This document shows, piece by piece, positions 28,278-37,128 of a DNA stretch of 64,000 bases. Origin of the DNA: Vibrio ostreicida (GTDB lineage: Bacteria > Pseudomonadota > Gammaproteobacteria > Enterobacterales > Vibrionaceae); NCBI RefSeq assembly GCF_013074385.2, contig NZ_JABEYA020000008.1, forward strand, positions 1 to 64,000, given 5' to 3'. Numbering within the stretch: position 1 is the stretch's first letter; each line of letters starts with the position of its first letter. Made by a program: the position numbers and the translations under genes. The notes under the pieces were generated by a model. It had not been told where the DNA came from. It did not search any database and saw only the letters and a list, made by a program, of their open reading frames with translations.

Positions 28278-29253
28278 AATAACCTTGGTTGAAGCGGTTA
28301 ACCTCGCTTTGCATCATGAGATGACCAAAGATTCTCAAGTGGTCGTGTTAGGTGAAGATGTTGGGGACAATGGCGGTGTGTTTCGTGCCACTGTTGGCCT
28401 GAAGGAAAAGTTTGGTCTCAAACGTGTCATGGATACGCCACTTGCTGAAGCTTTGATTGGTGGTGTCAGTGTTGGTATGGCGAGCCAAGGCATGAGACCT
28501 GTCGCTGAATTTCAATTCCAAGGGTTTGTTTTCCCCGCGTTAGAGCATTTGATGTGCCATGCAGCGCGAATACGTAACCGCACCCGAGGACGTCTCACCT
28601 GTCCGGCCGTTTTCCGCGCCCCTTTTGGTGGCGGCATTCACGCCCCAGAGCATCATTCGGAAAGCATCGAAGCCATGTTCGCTCATATCCCAGGCTTTCG
28701 CGTGGTGATTCCATCATCGCCTCAACGTGCCTACGGCCTTCTGCTCGCCGCGATTCGAAGTAATGATCCCGTGATGTTCTTTGAACCGAAGCGCATCTAT
28801 CGCACCGTAAAATCGAACGTCGTGGATAACGGAGAAGCCCTGCCTCTCGATTGCTGCTTCACTTTACGCAAAGGCCGTGACCTCACGTTGGTCACTTGGG
28901 GCGCGTGTGTGGTCGAGTCATTACAGGCGGCACAAACCTTGTCTCAACAAGGAATTGAGGCAGAAGTCATTGACTTAGCCAGTATTAAACCTATCGATAT
29001 GGACACCATTTTGAAGTCTCTGGATAAAACGGGTCGATTACTGGTCGTTCATGAAGCGAGTAAAACCTGCGGCGTGGGTGCAGAAATCATCGCCAGAACC
29101 GCTGAAAATTCGATGTGTACATTAAAAGCGCCACCAAAACGCGTAACAGGAATGGATACCATTATGCCGTATTACCGAAATGAAGACTATTTTATGATTC
29201 AGGAAGAAGACATTGTTATTGCAGCAAAAGAGCTTGTGGAGGGTTGGAAATGA
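28270..29253 (+). CDS. 2-oxoacid dehydrogenase E1 component, beta subunit
   Basis: A 327-residue E1beta subunit with the normal transketolase-like layout: VVVLGEDVGDNGGVFRATVG near the N-terminus, EFQFQGFVFPALEHL (about 77-91) and a C-terminal transketolase domain (VHEASKTCGVGAEIIA). ATG 28270 is preferred over an upstream in-frame ATG because GGAGG precedes it at good distance and the family begins with this segment. It overlaps the E1alpha stop by eight bases, so translation is coupled. The subunits form the alpha2beta2 E1 of the complex encoded here. Confidence 0.92.
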   Translation: MAEITLVEAVNLALHHEMTKDSQVVVLGEDVGDNGGVFRATVGLKEKFGLKRVMDTPLAEALIGGVSVGMASQGMRPVAEFQFQGFVFPALEHLMCHAARIRNRTRGRLTCPAVFRAPFGGGIHAPEHHSESIEAMFAHIPGFRVVIPSSPQRAYGLLLAAIRSNDPVMFFEPKRIYRTVKSNVVDNGEALPLDCCFTLRKGRDLTLVTWGACVVESLQAAQTLSQQGIEAEVIDLASIKPIDMDTILKSLDKTGRLLVVHEASKTCGVGAEIIARTAENSMCTLKAPPKRVTGMDTIMPYYRNEDYFMIQEEDIVIAAKELVEGWK

Positions 29254-30389
29254 AATCATTTTTACTGCCTGATCTCGGGGAAGGACTGGCCGAATCTGAA
29301 ATTGTGCAATGGCATGTCAATTTGGGCGACATCGTTGAACTCGACCAAGTGATATTAACCGTTGAGACAGCAAAAGCGGTCGTTGACGTTCCAGCACCGT
29401 ACAGCGGAAAAATTGTCAGCCGTCATGGTGAAGAAGGCGATGTCGTCAGTATCGGCAGCTTATTACTTGAAATTGAAGAATCGGGCGCGTCAGCGAACGC
29501 ATCCAAGGAAAGACAAAAAGACGCAGCAACAGTGGTCGGAAATGTATCCAGCCATACCCATAAGGTCGATGTTGATGATTTCTGGATTGGTTCCTCGCAC
29601 AATGGCCCCAGCGACGCCCCACTGACTGCGATGCCATCCGCTCGTTTACTCGCCAAAAAGCTCGGTGTCGATTTAATTCATGTCAAAGGAAGTGGTCATG
29701 GTGGAATGATTACCGACGCAGACATCTATGACGAGGCCGGCAAGCAAAAACCAGGGACGGAAGTTCTAAAAGGCGCTCGCCGCACCATGGTCGGAACCAT
29801 GACCGAATCTCACCATAATGTCGCGTCGGTGACCATCACTGAGGAAGCCGTTTTAGAAAAATGGCAAAAAGGCGAAGACATTTCGGGTCGTCTCGTTCGA
29901 GCGGTGGTTAACGCGTGTGAGCAAGAGCCCGCCTTAAACGCTTGGTTCGACGCAGAAACCATGACACGTTGCGTCCACAACACCGTCAATATTGGTATTG
30001 CCGTGGACAGCAGTCATGGGTTATACGTGCCCGTGTTAAGAAACGCAAACGAAGTGAAAACGAACGATATTCGCGGTTGGCTCAATGACACAGTGAAAGG
30101 GATTCGTGATCGAAAGATAGGCCGAGAACAGCTCCAGCATGCAACAATCACTTTATCTAACTTTGGGGCAATTGCTGGCATTTATGCGACACCGGTCGTG
30201 TCTCCGCCGCAAGTGGCGATCGTCGGTGCTGGGCGCATTATTGAGAAAGTCGTGCTTCGAAACAATAAAGCCGTCGCGGTGAAGGCGATGCCCATTTCGG
30301 TGACATTTGATCATCGTGCTTGTACAGGCGGTGAAGCCGCGCGTTTCACTAAAGTGTTGGTAGAACATTTGGAAAAAGCCACAGCTTAG
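29250..30389 (+). CDS. 2-oxoacid dehydrogenase E2 acyltransferase
   Basis: A 379-residue E2 with one lipoyl domain (about 1-78, lipoyl-lysine in ETAKAVV near residue 43), an E1/E3-binding domain (about 129-165, MPSARLLAKKLGVDL) and a catalytic domain (about 180-379). The active-site motif is DHRACTGGE, so the catalytic His is present but the usual Asp of HxxxDG is Thr; some marine E2 proteins share this form. The start overlaps the E1beta stop as ATGA. No E3 gene follows, so the shared dihydrolipoamide dehydrogenase must be supplied from elsewhere. The last bases overlap the convergent cyclase gene. Confidence 0.9.
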   Translation: MKSFLLPDLGEGLAESEIVQWHVNLGDIVELDQVILTVETAKAVVDVPAPYSGKIVSRHGEEGDVVSIGSLLLEIEESGASANASKERQKDAATVVGNVSSHTHKVDVDDFWIGSSHNGPSDAPLTAMPSARLLAKKLGVDLIHVKGSGHGGMITDADIYDEAGKQKPGTEVLKGARRTMVGTMTESHHNVASVTITEEAVLEKWQKGEDISGRLVRAVVNACEQEPALNAWFDAETMTRCVHNTVNIGIAVDSSHGLYVPVLRNANEVKTNDIRGWLNDTVKGIRDRKIGREQLQHATITLSNFGAIAGIYATPVVSPPQVAIVGAGRIIEKVVLRNNKAVAVKAMPISVTFDHRACTGGEAARFTKVLVEHLEKATA

Positions 30390-31573
30390 GCTTGTGGTTC
30401 AACAGGCCCTGGGCTTTGTTGACTAAAAACAACTTGGTTGCGACCATTTTGTTTCGCGCTATAGAGCGCCTTATCGGCCCGCTCTATAGCCGCTTTCCAA
30501 TTTTCTGCTCCAGTGAACTGTGTGACCCCAAAACTGGCCGTGCATTCCTCTTCGTTACTGGGCAAAAGTTTGGCCTTCATAATCGCTTCTCTGAGTTTTT
30601 CTGCCACCGTAACGGCGGCGGCCTGATCAGTATTGGGTAATATGATTAGAAATTCTTCACCTCCATAACGAAAACTTAGGTCATCTCTACGGGTTTGAAG
30701 TATCAATAGTTTTCCTGTTGTTCTTAGCACTCTATCTCCTGCTTGGTGCCCATAAGTATCATTCACTTTCTTGAAATGATCGATATCCAAAAGCACCACA
30801 GACAACGGCTGGTTGTGTCTGATCGATCTCGCCATCTCTTTAGGCAATAACTCTTCGAGCGCTCTGCGGTTATAGAGCTGGGTTAACTCATCTTTTATTG
30901 AGGTATCGTAGATGGTCGCCACCAGCCGCCCAGTCAGCATCCATGTCACCGAGAAGCCAATAAAAATGACCATGAGCAAAGTCGTAATGAATGCTAGCTG
31001 ATGCACGGTGCCAGACATCATGAAGTCGTCTATTCTGGTTTCGAACAACGTCCAGAAGAAGCGGAACAAGCTATAAATACCTTGGGTCGCCAGTCCTGCC
31101 GACAAAAGAAATTTAGAGGGAGAAATGTCAGCGCTTTTTCCTTTCCGGTTCGCTAACATCGCCAAAAAACACAAAGCAGACACGAAAGTCGACATTAAAA
31201 TGACCCGTGCGTTGGTCGAGGGTACAAACAAGGTGAAATACGTCAGACCAATCACCACAATCGGAAAGCTGTAGAAGCCACAATTCGCCAGCCTTTTGTC
31301 AAAGCCTCTAAACTGGCAGACACCAAGCAACAACACGATGTAACTAAACACCATAATAGAGTTGGCGAGGATTTTTGACACCCAGTGGCTGATGTGATTG
31401 CCAAAGCTGAGCAAAATAAAGCTGGTGGACAGCAACAACAGAAAAAAAGCAATCGTACTGATGCCGTTCACTGTAGGCTGAAGTTTCTGAATCAGCACCA
31501 AGCCGATGCAATAACACATCGACAATAAGACGCAGATAATAGACAAGGTAGTTATATCTAAATGTACGGCCAT
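30386..31573 (-). CDS. Membrane diguanylate cyclase (GGDEF)
   Basis: 395 residues. About seven membrane helices fill residues 5-220 and a C-terminal GGDEF domain covers about 225-385. The active site is GGEEF in SFRYGGEEFLIIL, and five residues earlier RRDD provides an RxxD inhibitory site, so the enzyme should both make c-di-GMP and be limited by it. The multi-helix N-terminus has no recognised ligand domain. Convergent with and overlapping the E2 gene by four bases. Confidence 0.9.
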   Translation of the reverse strand: MAVHLDITTLSIICVLLSMCYCIGLVLIQKLQPTVNGISTIAFFLLLLSTSFILLSFGNHISHWVSKILANSIMVFSYIVLLLGVCQFRGFDKRLANCGFYSFPIVVIGLTYFTLFVPSTNARVILMSTFVSALCFLAMLANRKGKSADISPSKFLLSAGLATQGIYSLFRFFWTLFETRIDDFMMSGTVHQLAFITTLLMVIFIGFSVTWMLTGRLVATIYDTSIKDELTQLYNRRALEELLPKEMARSIRHNQPLSVVLLDIDHFKKVNDTYGHQAGDRVLRTTGKLLILQTRRDDLSFRYGGEEFLIILPNTDQAAAVTVAEKLREAIMKAKLLPSNEEECTASFGVTQFTGAENWKAAIERADKALYSAKQNGRNQVVFSQQSPGPVEPQA

Positions 31574-31626
31574 AGAGCCTCCTCTTAGTAAATGATTGTA
31601 GGAGACTTGTGAGCATTTTACTTACT

Positions 31627-31652
31627 AAAACGCCTGCACTTTTAGCAGGCGC
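31627..31652 (-). terminator. Terminator downstream of etfA
   Basis: On the minus strand a stem CGCCTGC / GCAGGCG with a seven-base loop is followed by TTTTAGT, 12 bases after the etfA stop. Confidence 0.7.
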
Positions 31653-31663
31653 TTGTTAAGGGC

Positions 31664-32602
31664 CTAAAGAGCGTCTGTCAATTCGGGGAGGATCTCAAAC
31701 AAATCGCCAACTAATCCATAGTCCGCAATTTGAAAAATCGGTGCCTCTGGGTCACTATTGATCGCCACGATCACCTTGGAGTCTTTCATGCCAGCCAAGT
31801 GTTGAATAGCGCCCGAAATCCCAATAGCGATGTAAAGGTCTGGGGCCACAATCTTGCCCGTCTGACCGACTTGAAGGTCATTGGGCACAAAGCCAGCATC
31901 AACGGCGGCTCGTGAGGCACCGATCGCTCCACCCAGTTTATCCGCCAGTTGTTCAACCATGGCAAAATTTTCTTTGCTGCCTAGACCGCGGCCACCCGAC
32001 ACAACGACTTTCGCCGCTGCTAACTCTGGGCGCTCACTTTGAGTCTGCTGCCGAGAAACTAAACGAGATAACTCATTACTTATCTGTATCTCTAGAGTTT
32101 GTATCTCGGCATCCGTAGAGGTCGATGACTCAGGTGCGTCAAATGCTGAACTACGAATCGTCATCACCTTAACCCGATCGGTCGATTTGACGCGAGCCAA
32201 AGCATTGCCTGCATAAATCGGCCTAACCACCGTATCGTCAGACTCAATTTTAATCACGTCCGACAATTGGCCCACATCAAGCAGCGCCGCGACTCTCGGC
32301 ATTAAGTTCTTACCAAAGGTCGTTGCCGGTGCCAAAATATGGGTAAATCCCTCCCCCGCTTGTTTGACTAACAAGGCCGTATTTTCAGCAAGATGTGCCT
32401 GATAATGCTCACTGTCAGCCACCAACACCTCATTGACTGAAGTGAGTTTGGATACAGCGTTAGCCACCGATAGGCAACCACAGCCAAACACCAAAGCGGT
32501 GACCTGACCACTTAAAAAAGAAGCCGCGGACAGGGTTTTCAGCGTATCGGCGTTAAGACGCTCATTGTCATGTTCAACAACCACCAAAGTTTTTGTATTC
32601 AT
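31664..32602 (-). CDS. etfA: Electron transfer flavoprotein, alpha subunit
   Basis: A 312-residue EtfA/FixB protein. The C-terminal FAD domain carries [14 protein letters not shown] (about 203-216), [18 protein letters not shown] and [15 protein letters not shown]. With EtfB it carries electrons from acyl-CoA dehydrogenases to ETF-ubiquinone oxidoreductase. ATG 32602 ([12 protein letters not shown]) is chosen because GGTGAGGAGAAG precedes it; an upstream in-frame ATG at 32617 lacks support. It is second in the etfB-etfA operon. Confidence 0.94.
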   Translation of the reverse strand: MNTKTLVVVEHDNERLNADTLKTLSAASFLSGQVTALVFGCGCLSVANAVSKLTSVNEVLVADSEHYQAHLAENTALLVKQAGEGFTHILAPATTFGKNLMPRVAALLDVGQLSDVIKIESDDTVVRPIYAGNALARVKSTDRVKVMTIRSSAFDAPESSTSTDAEIQTLEIQISNELSRLVSRQQTQSERPELAAAKVVVSGGRGLGSKENFAMVEQLADKLGGAIGASRAAVDAGFVPNDLQVGQTGKIVAPDLYIAIGISGAIQHLAGMKDSKVIVAINSDPEAPIFQIADYGLVGDLFEILPELTDAL

Positions 32603-32613
32603 CTCACTTCTCC

Positions 32614-33363
32614 TCACCCTATCTCAGCCTGACTTTTCAGTGTTTCGACTAATTCACTCACGCTGCTGAGCATTTCTCCACCTGATCGCTCTGCAGGGGC
32701 CATGACTTCCAAGATTTGTTGAGAGAAAACAACATCAATCCCCAGATCTTCGGGCTCCAATACTTCAAGAGGTTTCTTTTTCGCTTTCATAATATTGGGT
32801 AGAGAGGCATATCTTGGTTCATTGAGCCGTAGATCGGTACTGACGATGGCGGGTAATTCGAGGGCTAAGGTTTCTAAACCGCCATCGACTTCTCTCGTGA
32901 CAAGAACTTGCTCTCCCTCCAGCTCAATAATTGAGGCAAACGTTCCCTGTGGCCTACCCGTCAATGCGGCCAGCATCTGCGCAACCTGATTGTTGTCGCT
33001 GTCGATCGATTGCTTCCCGAGCAAAACTAAGCCTGGTTGCTCCTTACTCCATAGGGCAGTTAACAGCTTTGCGACTGCCAAAGGCTCAGGTATTTCTGAG
33101 GTCTTAATATGAATCGCTTTGTCAGCGCCTAACGCTAAGGCACCTCTCAAGTTTTCCTGACAACTCGCATCGCCGATGGACACCGCAATCACCTCATTGG
33201 CGTGACCCGATTCCTTCATGCGAACGGCTTCTTCTACCGCAATTTCACAAAATGGGTTCATCGACATTTTCACGTTGTTGGTTTCAACACCGCTGCCATC
33301 ATGTTTCACCCTCACTTTGACATAGGGGTCTATCACTCGCTTTATGGCTACTATGACTTTCAC
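32614..33363 (-). CDS. etfB: Electron transfer flavoprotein, beta subunit
   Basis: A 249-residue EtfB/FixA with the expected segments MKVIVAIKRVIDPYVKVRVK at the N-terminus, NPFCEIAVEEAVRMKE (about 36-51), LLGKQSIDSDNNQVAQMLAA (about 118-137) and the recognition-loop region ending PNIMKAKKKPLE (about 188). It binds AMP and docks with acyl-CoA dehydrogenases. It is the first gene of etfB-etfA and divergent from ETF-QO; the shared spacer holds a LiuR-like palindrome. Confidence 0.94.
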   Translation of the reverse strand: MKVIVAIKRVIDPYVKVRVKHDGSGVETNNVKMSMNPFCEIAVEEAVRMKESGHANEVIAVSIGDASCQENLRGALALGADKAIHIKTSEIPEPLAVAKLLTALWSKEQPGLVLLGKQSIDSDNNQVAQMLAALTGRPQGTFASIIELEGEQVLVTREVDGGLETLALELPAIVSTDLRLNEPRYASLPNIMKAKKKPLEVLEPEDLGIDVVFSQQILEVMAPAERSGGEMLSSVSELVETLKSQAEIG

Positions 33364-33510
33364 ATATCCTCCTTGGCACTAAAGCATTCCTACGACGGTA
33401 ACAAATTGAGCATTCATGTCTTTTGTTGTTCAATATTGTTAAATATTACGGCTTAACATCACATTAAATACAATTTTTATCGGATTTTTGCCTCTTTTCA
33501 GCTTAGTAAA

Positions 33511-33528
33511 GTTTACGTTTACGTCAAC
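33511..33528. promoter_or_regulatory. LiuR-like palindrome between etfB and ETF-QO genes
   Basis: GTTTACGTTTACGTCAAC is an 18-base inverted repeat with seven of nine positions symmetrical. It resembles the palindrome assigned by comparative genomics to LiuR, the MerR-type repressor of branched-chain amino acid degradation in gammaproteobacteria. It lies in the divergent promoter region, where both etf transcripts could be controlled from one site. Confidence 0.5.
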
Positions 33529-33576
33529 TAGACTATATTAATCAATATTCATCAATTGGAAAGGCAGGTTTACACC

Positions 33577-35244
33577 ATGGAAAGAGAATGTATGGAATTT
33601 GATGTTGTTGTAGTCGGTGCAGGGCCTGCTGGATTATCTTGTGCAATCAAGCTTGCCCAGCTTAGCGAAAGCAAACAAATCCCTCTTTCTATCTGTGTCG
33701 TGGAAAAAGGATCTGAGGTTGGTGCACATATTCTCTCCGGCGCCGTATTTGAAACCACTGCATTGAGCGAACTTTTCCCCGATTGGAAAGAACTCGGTGC
33801 CCCCGTCAATAACCCCGTCAGCACCGATGAGTTTATGTATCTTTCATCTGACCGCCGTTCGGTGAAGATCCCCAACATCCTGACACCAAAATCAATGCAC
33901 AATAACAACCATAATCATGTTATTAGCTTGGCCAGTTTATGTCGATGGTTGGGTCAAAGGGCTGAAGAATTGGGCGTTGAAGTGTATCCTGGGTTTGCTG
34001 CTGCAAGTGTCAACTATGATGCATCTGGCGCAGTAACAGGGATCACCACATCAGACATGGGCATCGACAAACACAATCAGCATAAATCATCTTTTGAGGC
34101 CGGTATCGAACTCAACGCTAAATACACAATCTTTTCTGAAGGTGCGCGCGGCCATCTGGGTAAGGAGCTGATTCAAAGATTTAATCTTGATCACAAACGA
34201 CAGCCGCAGCATTACGCGCTCGGTATCAAGGAAATCTGGCAATTACCCGACGATCATGCCTTTTATCAATCCGGAAAGGTGTTGCACGGAGCAGGCTGGC
34301 CTTTAAATGACAGTGATTCAAGTGGTGGTAGCTTCCTTTATCATTTAGACAACCATCAAGTCGTGGTTGGCCTCATCACAGATCTCAACTACTCCAACCC
34401 TTACCTGAGCCCTTTTGACGAATTCCAGCGTCTTAAACACCACCCTGCTTTTAGCCGCTACCTCATTGGGGGTGAGCGCATTTCTTATGGGGCCAGAGCG
34501 CTGACTAAGGGGGGATTAGATTCTTTGCCCAAACAACAGTTTCCTGGAGGCCTATTGATCGGTTGTGATGCCGGCACACTGAATTCAGGTAAGATTAAGG
34601 GCAGCCATACGGCGATGAAGTCTGGTTTACTGGCTGCACACGCCATTTTCAGCGAACTCAGCGAAAACCTCAAACAAACCGAAGCCGACTATCAATCTCT
34701 ATTTGAACAATCTTGGCTTTACGACGAGCTCAAGCAATCGAGAAATTTTTCCTCCTCAATACACAAATACGGCCCTTTACTGGGCGGCGCGTTAACCACT
34801 TTAGAACAAAATGTTTGGCAGTCGATGTTTCGATCTCATGCACCTTGGAAGATTGCGGACTTGAAAGCTGACCATTTGTCATTATTGGAAACCTCACAAT
34901 GTCGTCCCATTGTCTATCCTAAGCCTGATGGGCAATTAAGCTTCGACAAACCTTCGTCTCTGTTTCTGTCAGGCACGCAACATGAGGAAAACCAGCCTTG
35001 TCACCTTATTGTGGCGAGCTACACTATCCCCATTAAAAACCATCTTCCACTGTTTGATGAGCCAAGCCAACGCTATTGTCCCGCAGGCGTATACGAAATT
35101 GTCACTCACAATGACGAACCCAAATTACAGATCAATGCCGCCAATTGCCTGCACTGTAAAACCTGTGATATCAAAGATCCTTCACAAAACATTACTTGGC
35201 GACCACCTGAAGGCGGCGGAGGCCCAAATTATCAAAATATGTGA
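33577..35244 (+). CDS. Electron transfer flavoprotein-ubiquinone oxidoreductase
   Basis: A 555-residue ETF-QO. The FAD-binding fold opens with VVVGAGPAGLSCAI (about 11-24). A membrane-contact and quinone region follows, and the C-terminal 4Fe-4S domain has NAANCLHCKTCDIKDP plus an earlier Cys in RYCPAG. It is a monotopic inner-membrane enzyme that moves electrons from reduced ETF to ubiquinone. ATG 33577 has AAAGGCAGG upstream; a TTG at 33556 and an ATG at 33592 are alternatives. With etfBA opposite, the locus forms the complete ETF-to-quinone branch. Confidence 0.94.
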   Translation: MERECMEFDVVVVGAGPAGLSCAIKLAQLSESKQIPLSICVVEKGSEVGAHILSGAVFETTALSELFPDWKELGAPVNNPVSTDEFMYLSSDRRSVKIPNILTPKSMHNNNHNHVISLASLCRWLGQRAEELGVEVYPGFAAASVNYDASGAVTGITTSDMGIDKHNQHKSSFEAGIELNAKYTIFSEGARGHLGKELIQRFNLDHKRQPQHYALGIKEIWQLPDDHAFYQSGKVLHGAGWPLNDSDSSGGSFLYHLDNHQVVVGLITDLNYSNPYLSPFDEFQRLKHHPAFSRYLIGGERISYGARALTKGGLDSLPKQQFPGGLLIGCDAGTLNSGKIKGSHTAMKSGLLAAHAIFSELSENLKQTEADYQSLFEQSWLYDELKQSRNFSSSIHKYGPLLGGALTTLEQNVWQSMFRSHAPWKIADLKADHLSLLETSQCRPIVYPKPDGQLSFDKPSSLFLSGTQHEENQPCHLIVASYTIPIKNHLPLFDEPSQRYCPAGVYEIVTHNDEPKLQINAANCLHCKTCDIKDPSQNITWRPPEGGGGPNYQNM

Positions 35245-35346
35245 CCTGTATTCGTTTGGAAATCGAGAACTTAGTGAAGGTGATCATAGTTTCATTTTTT
35301 ACGTATGTGAGAATAGCTCTCAATAAATACAGTAAGGAAAAGCAGT

Positions 35347-35802
35347 ATGATAAACCCAAGATTATCTATGATCTCAGGCCTGATTGCACTCGCCAGTTTC
35401 GGTGCTCAAGCCAACAGCGATTGTTCAGTGTCCCTTGATGCAACGGATATGATGAAATTTTCAACCGACCAGATCAGCGTGCCATCAAGCTGTAAAGAAG
35501 TCACGCTGACACTCAACCATACCGGCAAGCTCGCGGCATCAACGATGGGTCACAATGTCGTCATAACCGATACCCCCAATGTGCAGTCCGTCGCGACCGA
35601 GGGGATGACCGCTGGGATAGACAACAGCTACCTCAAAGCGAATGATCCTAGGGTCTACGCCTTCACTAAGATTATTGGCGGCGGCGAAAGCACCTCGATT
35701 ACCTTTAGTACCGAAAAAATGAAAGCGGGCGGAAGCTATAGCTTTTTCTGCTCTTTCCCAGGACATTGGGCAATCATGAAGGGTAAATTTAACATCATCT
35801 AA
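35347..35802 (+). CDS. azu: Azurin (periplasmic blue copper protein)
   Basis: A 151-residue precursor with a signal peptide (about 1-22, ending AQA) and a mature azurin of about 128 residues. Copper ligands are recognisable: His in MGHNVVIT, then Cys in SFFCSFPGHW with the second His, and Met in AIMKG. Two further Cys (DCSVS and SSCKE) form the standard disulfide. It is a soluble electron carrier, for example to cytochrome c peroxidase or denitrification enzymes. Transcribed alone behind a TAAGGAAAAGCAG ribosome site. Confidence 0.96.
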   Translation: MINPRLSMISGLIALASFGAQANSDCSVSLDATDMMKFSTDQISVPSSCKEVTLTLNHTGKLAASTMGHNVVITDTPNVQSVATEGMTAGIDNSYLKANDPRVYAFTKIIGGGESTSITFSTEKMKAGGSYSFFCSFPGHWAIMKGKFNII

Positions 35803-35816
35803 AAGGAATATACGTC

Positions 35817-35839
35817 GGCCAGTTTGGATAAAACTGGCC
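35817..35839. terminator. Hairpin between azurin and the NUDIX gene
   Basis: GGCCAGTTT / AAACTGGCC stem with a five-base loop between two convergent genes. T-runs are short on both sides, so it is probably a bidirectional but weak terminator. Confidence 0.6.
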
Positions 35840-35847
35840 TGTTCCAA

Positions 35848-36258
35848 TTACGCCATTTGATGCAAATCTCTTTGCACATGTGTCACAAGCTGGTCACGAA
35901 TAAATCGGCAATCTGCCGCATGGAATTTTTCTGAGGGAATTTGATCTGGCTGATACCAGTGAAAGGTTTGCTGACGAGAAACATCGGAAGCGATGGGTTC
36001 ATCTGCTGTAATTTGACGCAAAAGCACATAATAAATCCGGCCACCGAATTCATTAATATCACTGTAAGTCGCAACATGTGAGACGTCATTCAAGCCCGTC
36101 TCTTCGAAAAGAACTCTTAGTGCAGCATCGGTTCCAGATTCATCATACTCGACATACCCACCAGGAAACTCTACCACCCGCCCCTGAAGACCCCTATCTC
36201 GTTCCTGAATCAGAACTTTACCCTGCCGGATAACAACAGCCATTGACAAATGCTTCAT
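35848..36258 (-). CDS. NUDIX hydrolase
   Basis: A 136-residue single NUDIX domain. The Nudix box is recognisable as GGYVEYDESGTDAALRVLFEETGL (positions about 33-56, GX5EX7REUXEEXGU with Leu-Phe replacing the usual RE). That replacement of the box Arg-Glu is notable, but the EETG part that binds metal is intact. It hydrolyses an unknown nucleoside-diphosphate-linked substrate. ATG 36258 is supported by AAGGAGCTC directly upstream. Confidence 0.85.
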   Translation of the reverse strand: MKHLSMAVVIRQGKVLIQERDRGLQGRVVEFPGGYVEYDESGTDAALRVLFEETGLNDVSHVATYSDINEFGGRIYYVLLRQITADEPIASDVSRQQTFHWYQPDQIPSEKFHAADCRFIRDQLVTHVQRDLHQMA

Positions 36259-36434
36259 CTGAGCTCCTTAAACTCGACTTGCGTGCTTTGGGGGCATGAC
36301 CTCTTTAAACAGGTCAGCACCCCGCGGCCGAAAAATACAAGAAAACCGCTTAAGACTAACTGAATGTGCAACTTGGTTCTGCTGCAACGCTCAAAAAACC
36401 GCTTTTTTTATCAAAGGTATCGTGTTGTGGTGCT

Positions 36435-37055
36435 TTACTTGTGTTTGTCCTGCACCCACTTTCTACTGACATCAACAATCGCCACGTCCCTAAAGAAACT
36501 GCGCCCAAGCAATAACGGGAAGGAAAGGTGTGTTCGATCTGCGAGAGTAAACTCCGTCTTTTCTTTTAAATCACCAATCTGAATCCAAGCTTCCACCACC
36601 GCACGTCTCTGCGCTTCATTTGTACTTGATTGACGGATCTTAACCCAGCGCGCGACGGGCAGGGCAATTTCCTTACTTTTCGCCCCGTCATGTTCTATCT
36701 GAAATTTAATCCAGTCCTTGCCATCGCGTTCAAACTCAACGATTTCGACCACACTGATTGAAGAGGTAGTCGCCCCTGTATCAATACGGGCCATAAAACT
36801 TTGATCGAGGCCTGGAATATACACCCACTCCTGCTCACCTAATACCAGCTTACCATCCGGTGTTTTCTTCATTTTGGGTTTGGTGGTCTGTTCGGTGGGG
36901 ATCGATTCAGGTTTTGGCGGTGGACTTGGCTTAGATTGGTTATGCGCTTTAGTGTTTTTTTGCGGTGGCTTATTCGGTTTTGGGTCAGTTGTTGTACATG
37001 CTATCAATCCACCACATAACAACACTGGAAGGAGCCGTTTCCATGTTTTTTTCAT
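36435..37055 (-). CDS. Lipoprotein with RimK-associated (ATP-dependent zinc protease-like) domain
   Basis: A 206-residue protein. A lipoprotein signal ends in LIACT (Cys about residue 20), then a Pro/Lys-rich linker of about 40 residues leads to a retropepsin-like domain with ARIDTGATTSSISV (about 95-108) and PLLLGRSFFRDVAIVDVS near the C-terminus. The domain is often labelled 'ATP-dependent zinc protease', but the DTGA motif points to an aspartic-protease-like fold. Protease activity in this family is not well supported. ATG 37055 follows AGGTGAAC. The product is anchored in the envelope. Confidence 0.8.
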   Translation of the reverse strand: MKKTWKRLLPVLLCGGLIACTTTDPKPNKPPQKNTKAHNQSKPSPPPKPESIPTEQTTKPKMKKTPDGKLVLGEQEWVYIPGLDQSFMARIDTGATTSSISVVEIVEFERDGKDWIKFQIEHDGAKSKEIALPVARWVKIRQSSTNEAQRRAVVEAWIQIGDLKEKTEFTLADRTHLSFPLLLGRSFFRDVAIVDVSRKWVQDKHK

Positions 37056-37096
37056 GCGTTCACCTAATATTTTGCCAAAACATAGCGGGTTCAAAT

Positions 37097-37119
37097 CAGG
37101 CCCACCCAGAGTGGGCCTG
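37097..37119 (-). terminator. Hairpin downstream of the aminotransferase
   Basis: A nine-pair stem CAGGCCCAC / GTGGGCCTG with a five-base loop, ten bases after the aminotransferase stop, followed on the minus strand by ATTTG. Probably terminates that gene. Confidence 0.65.
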
Positions 37120-37128
37120 AACGCAGGA

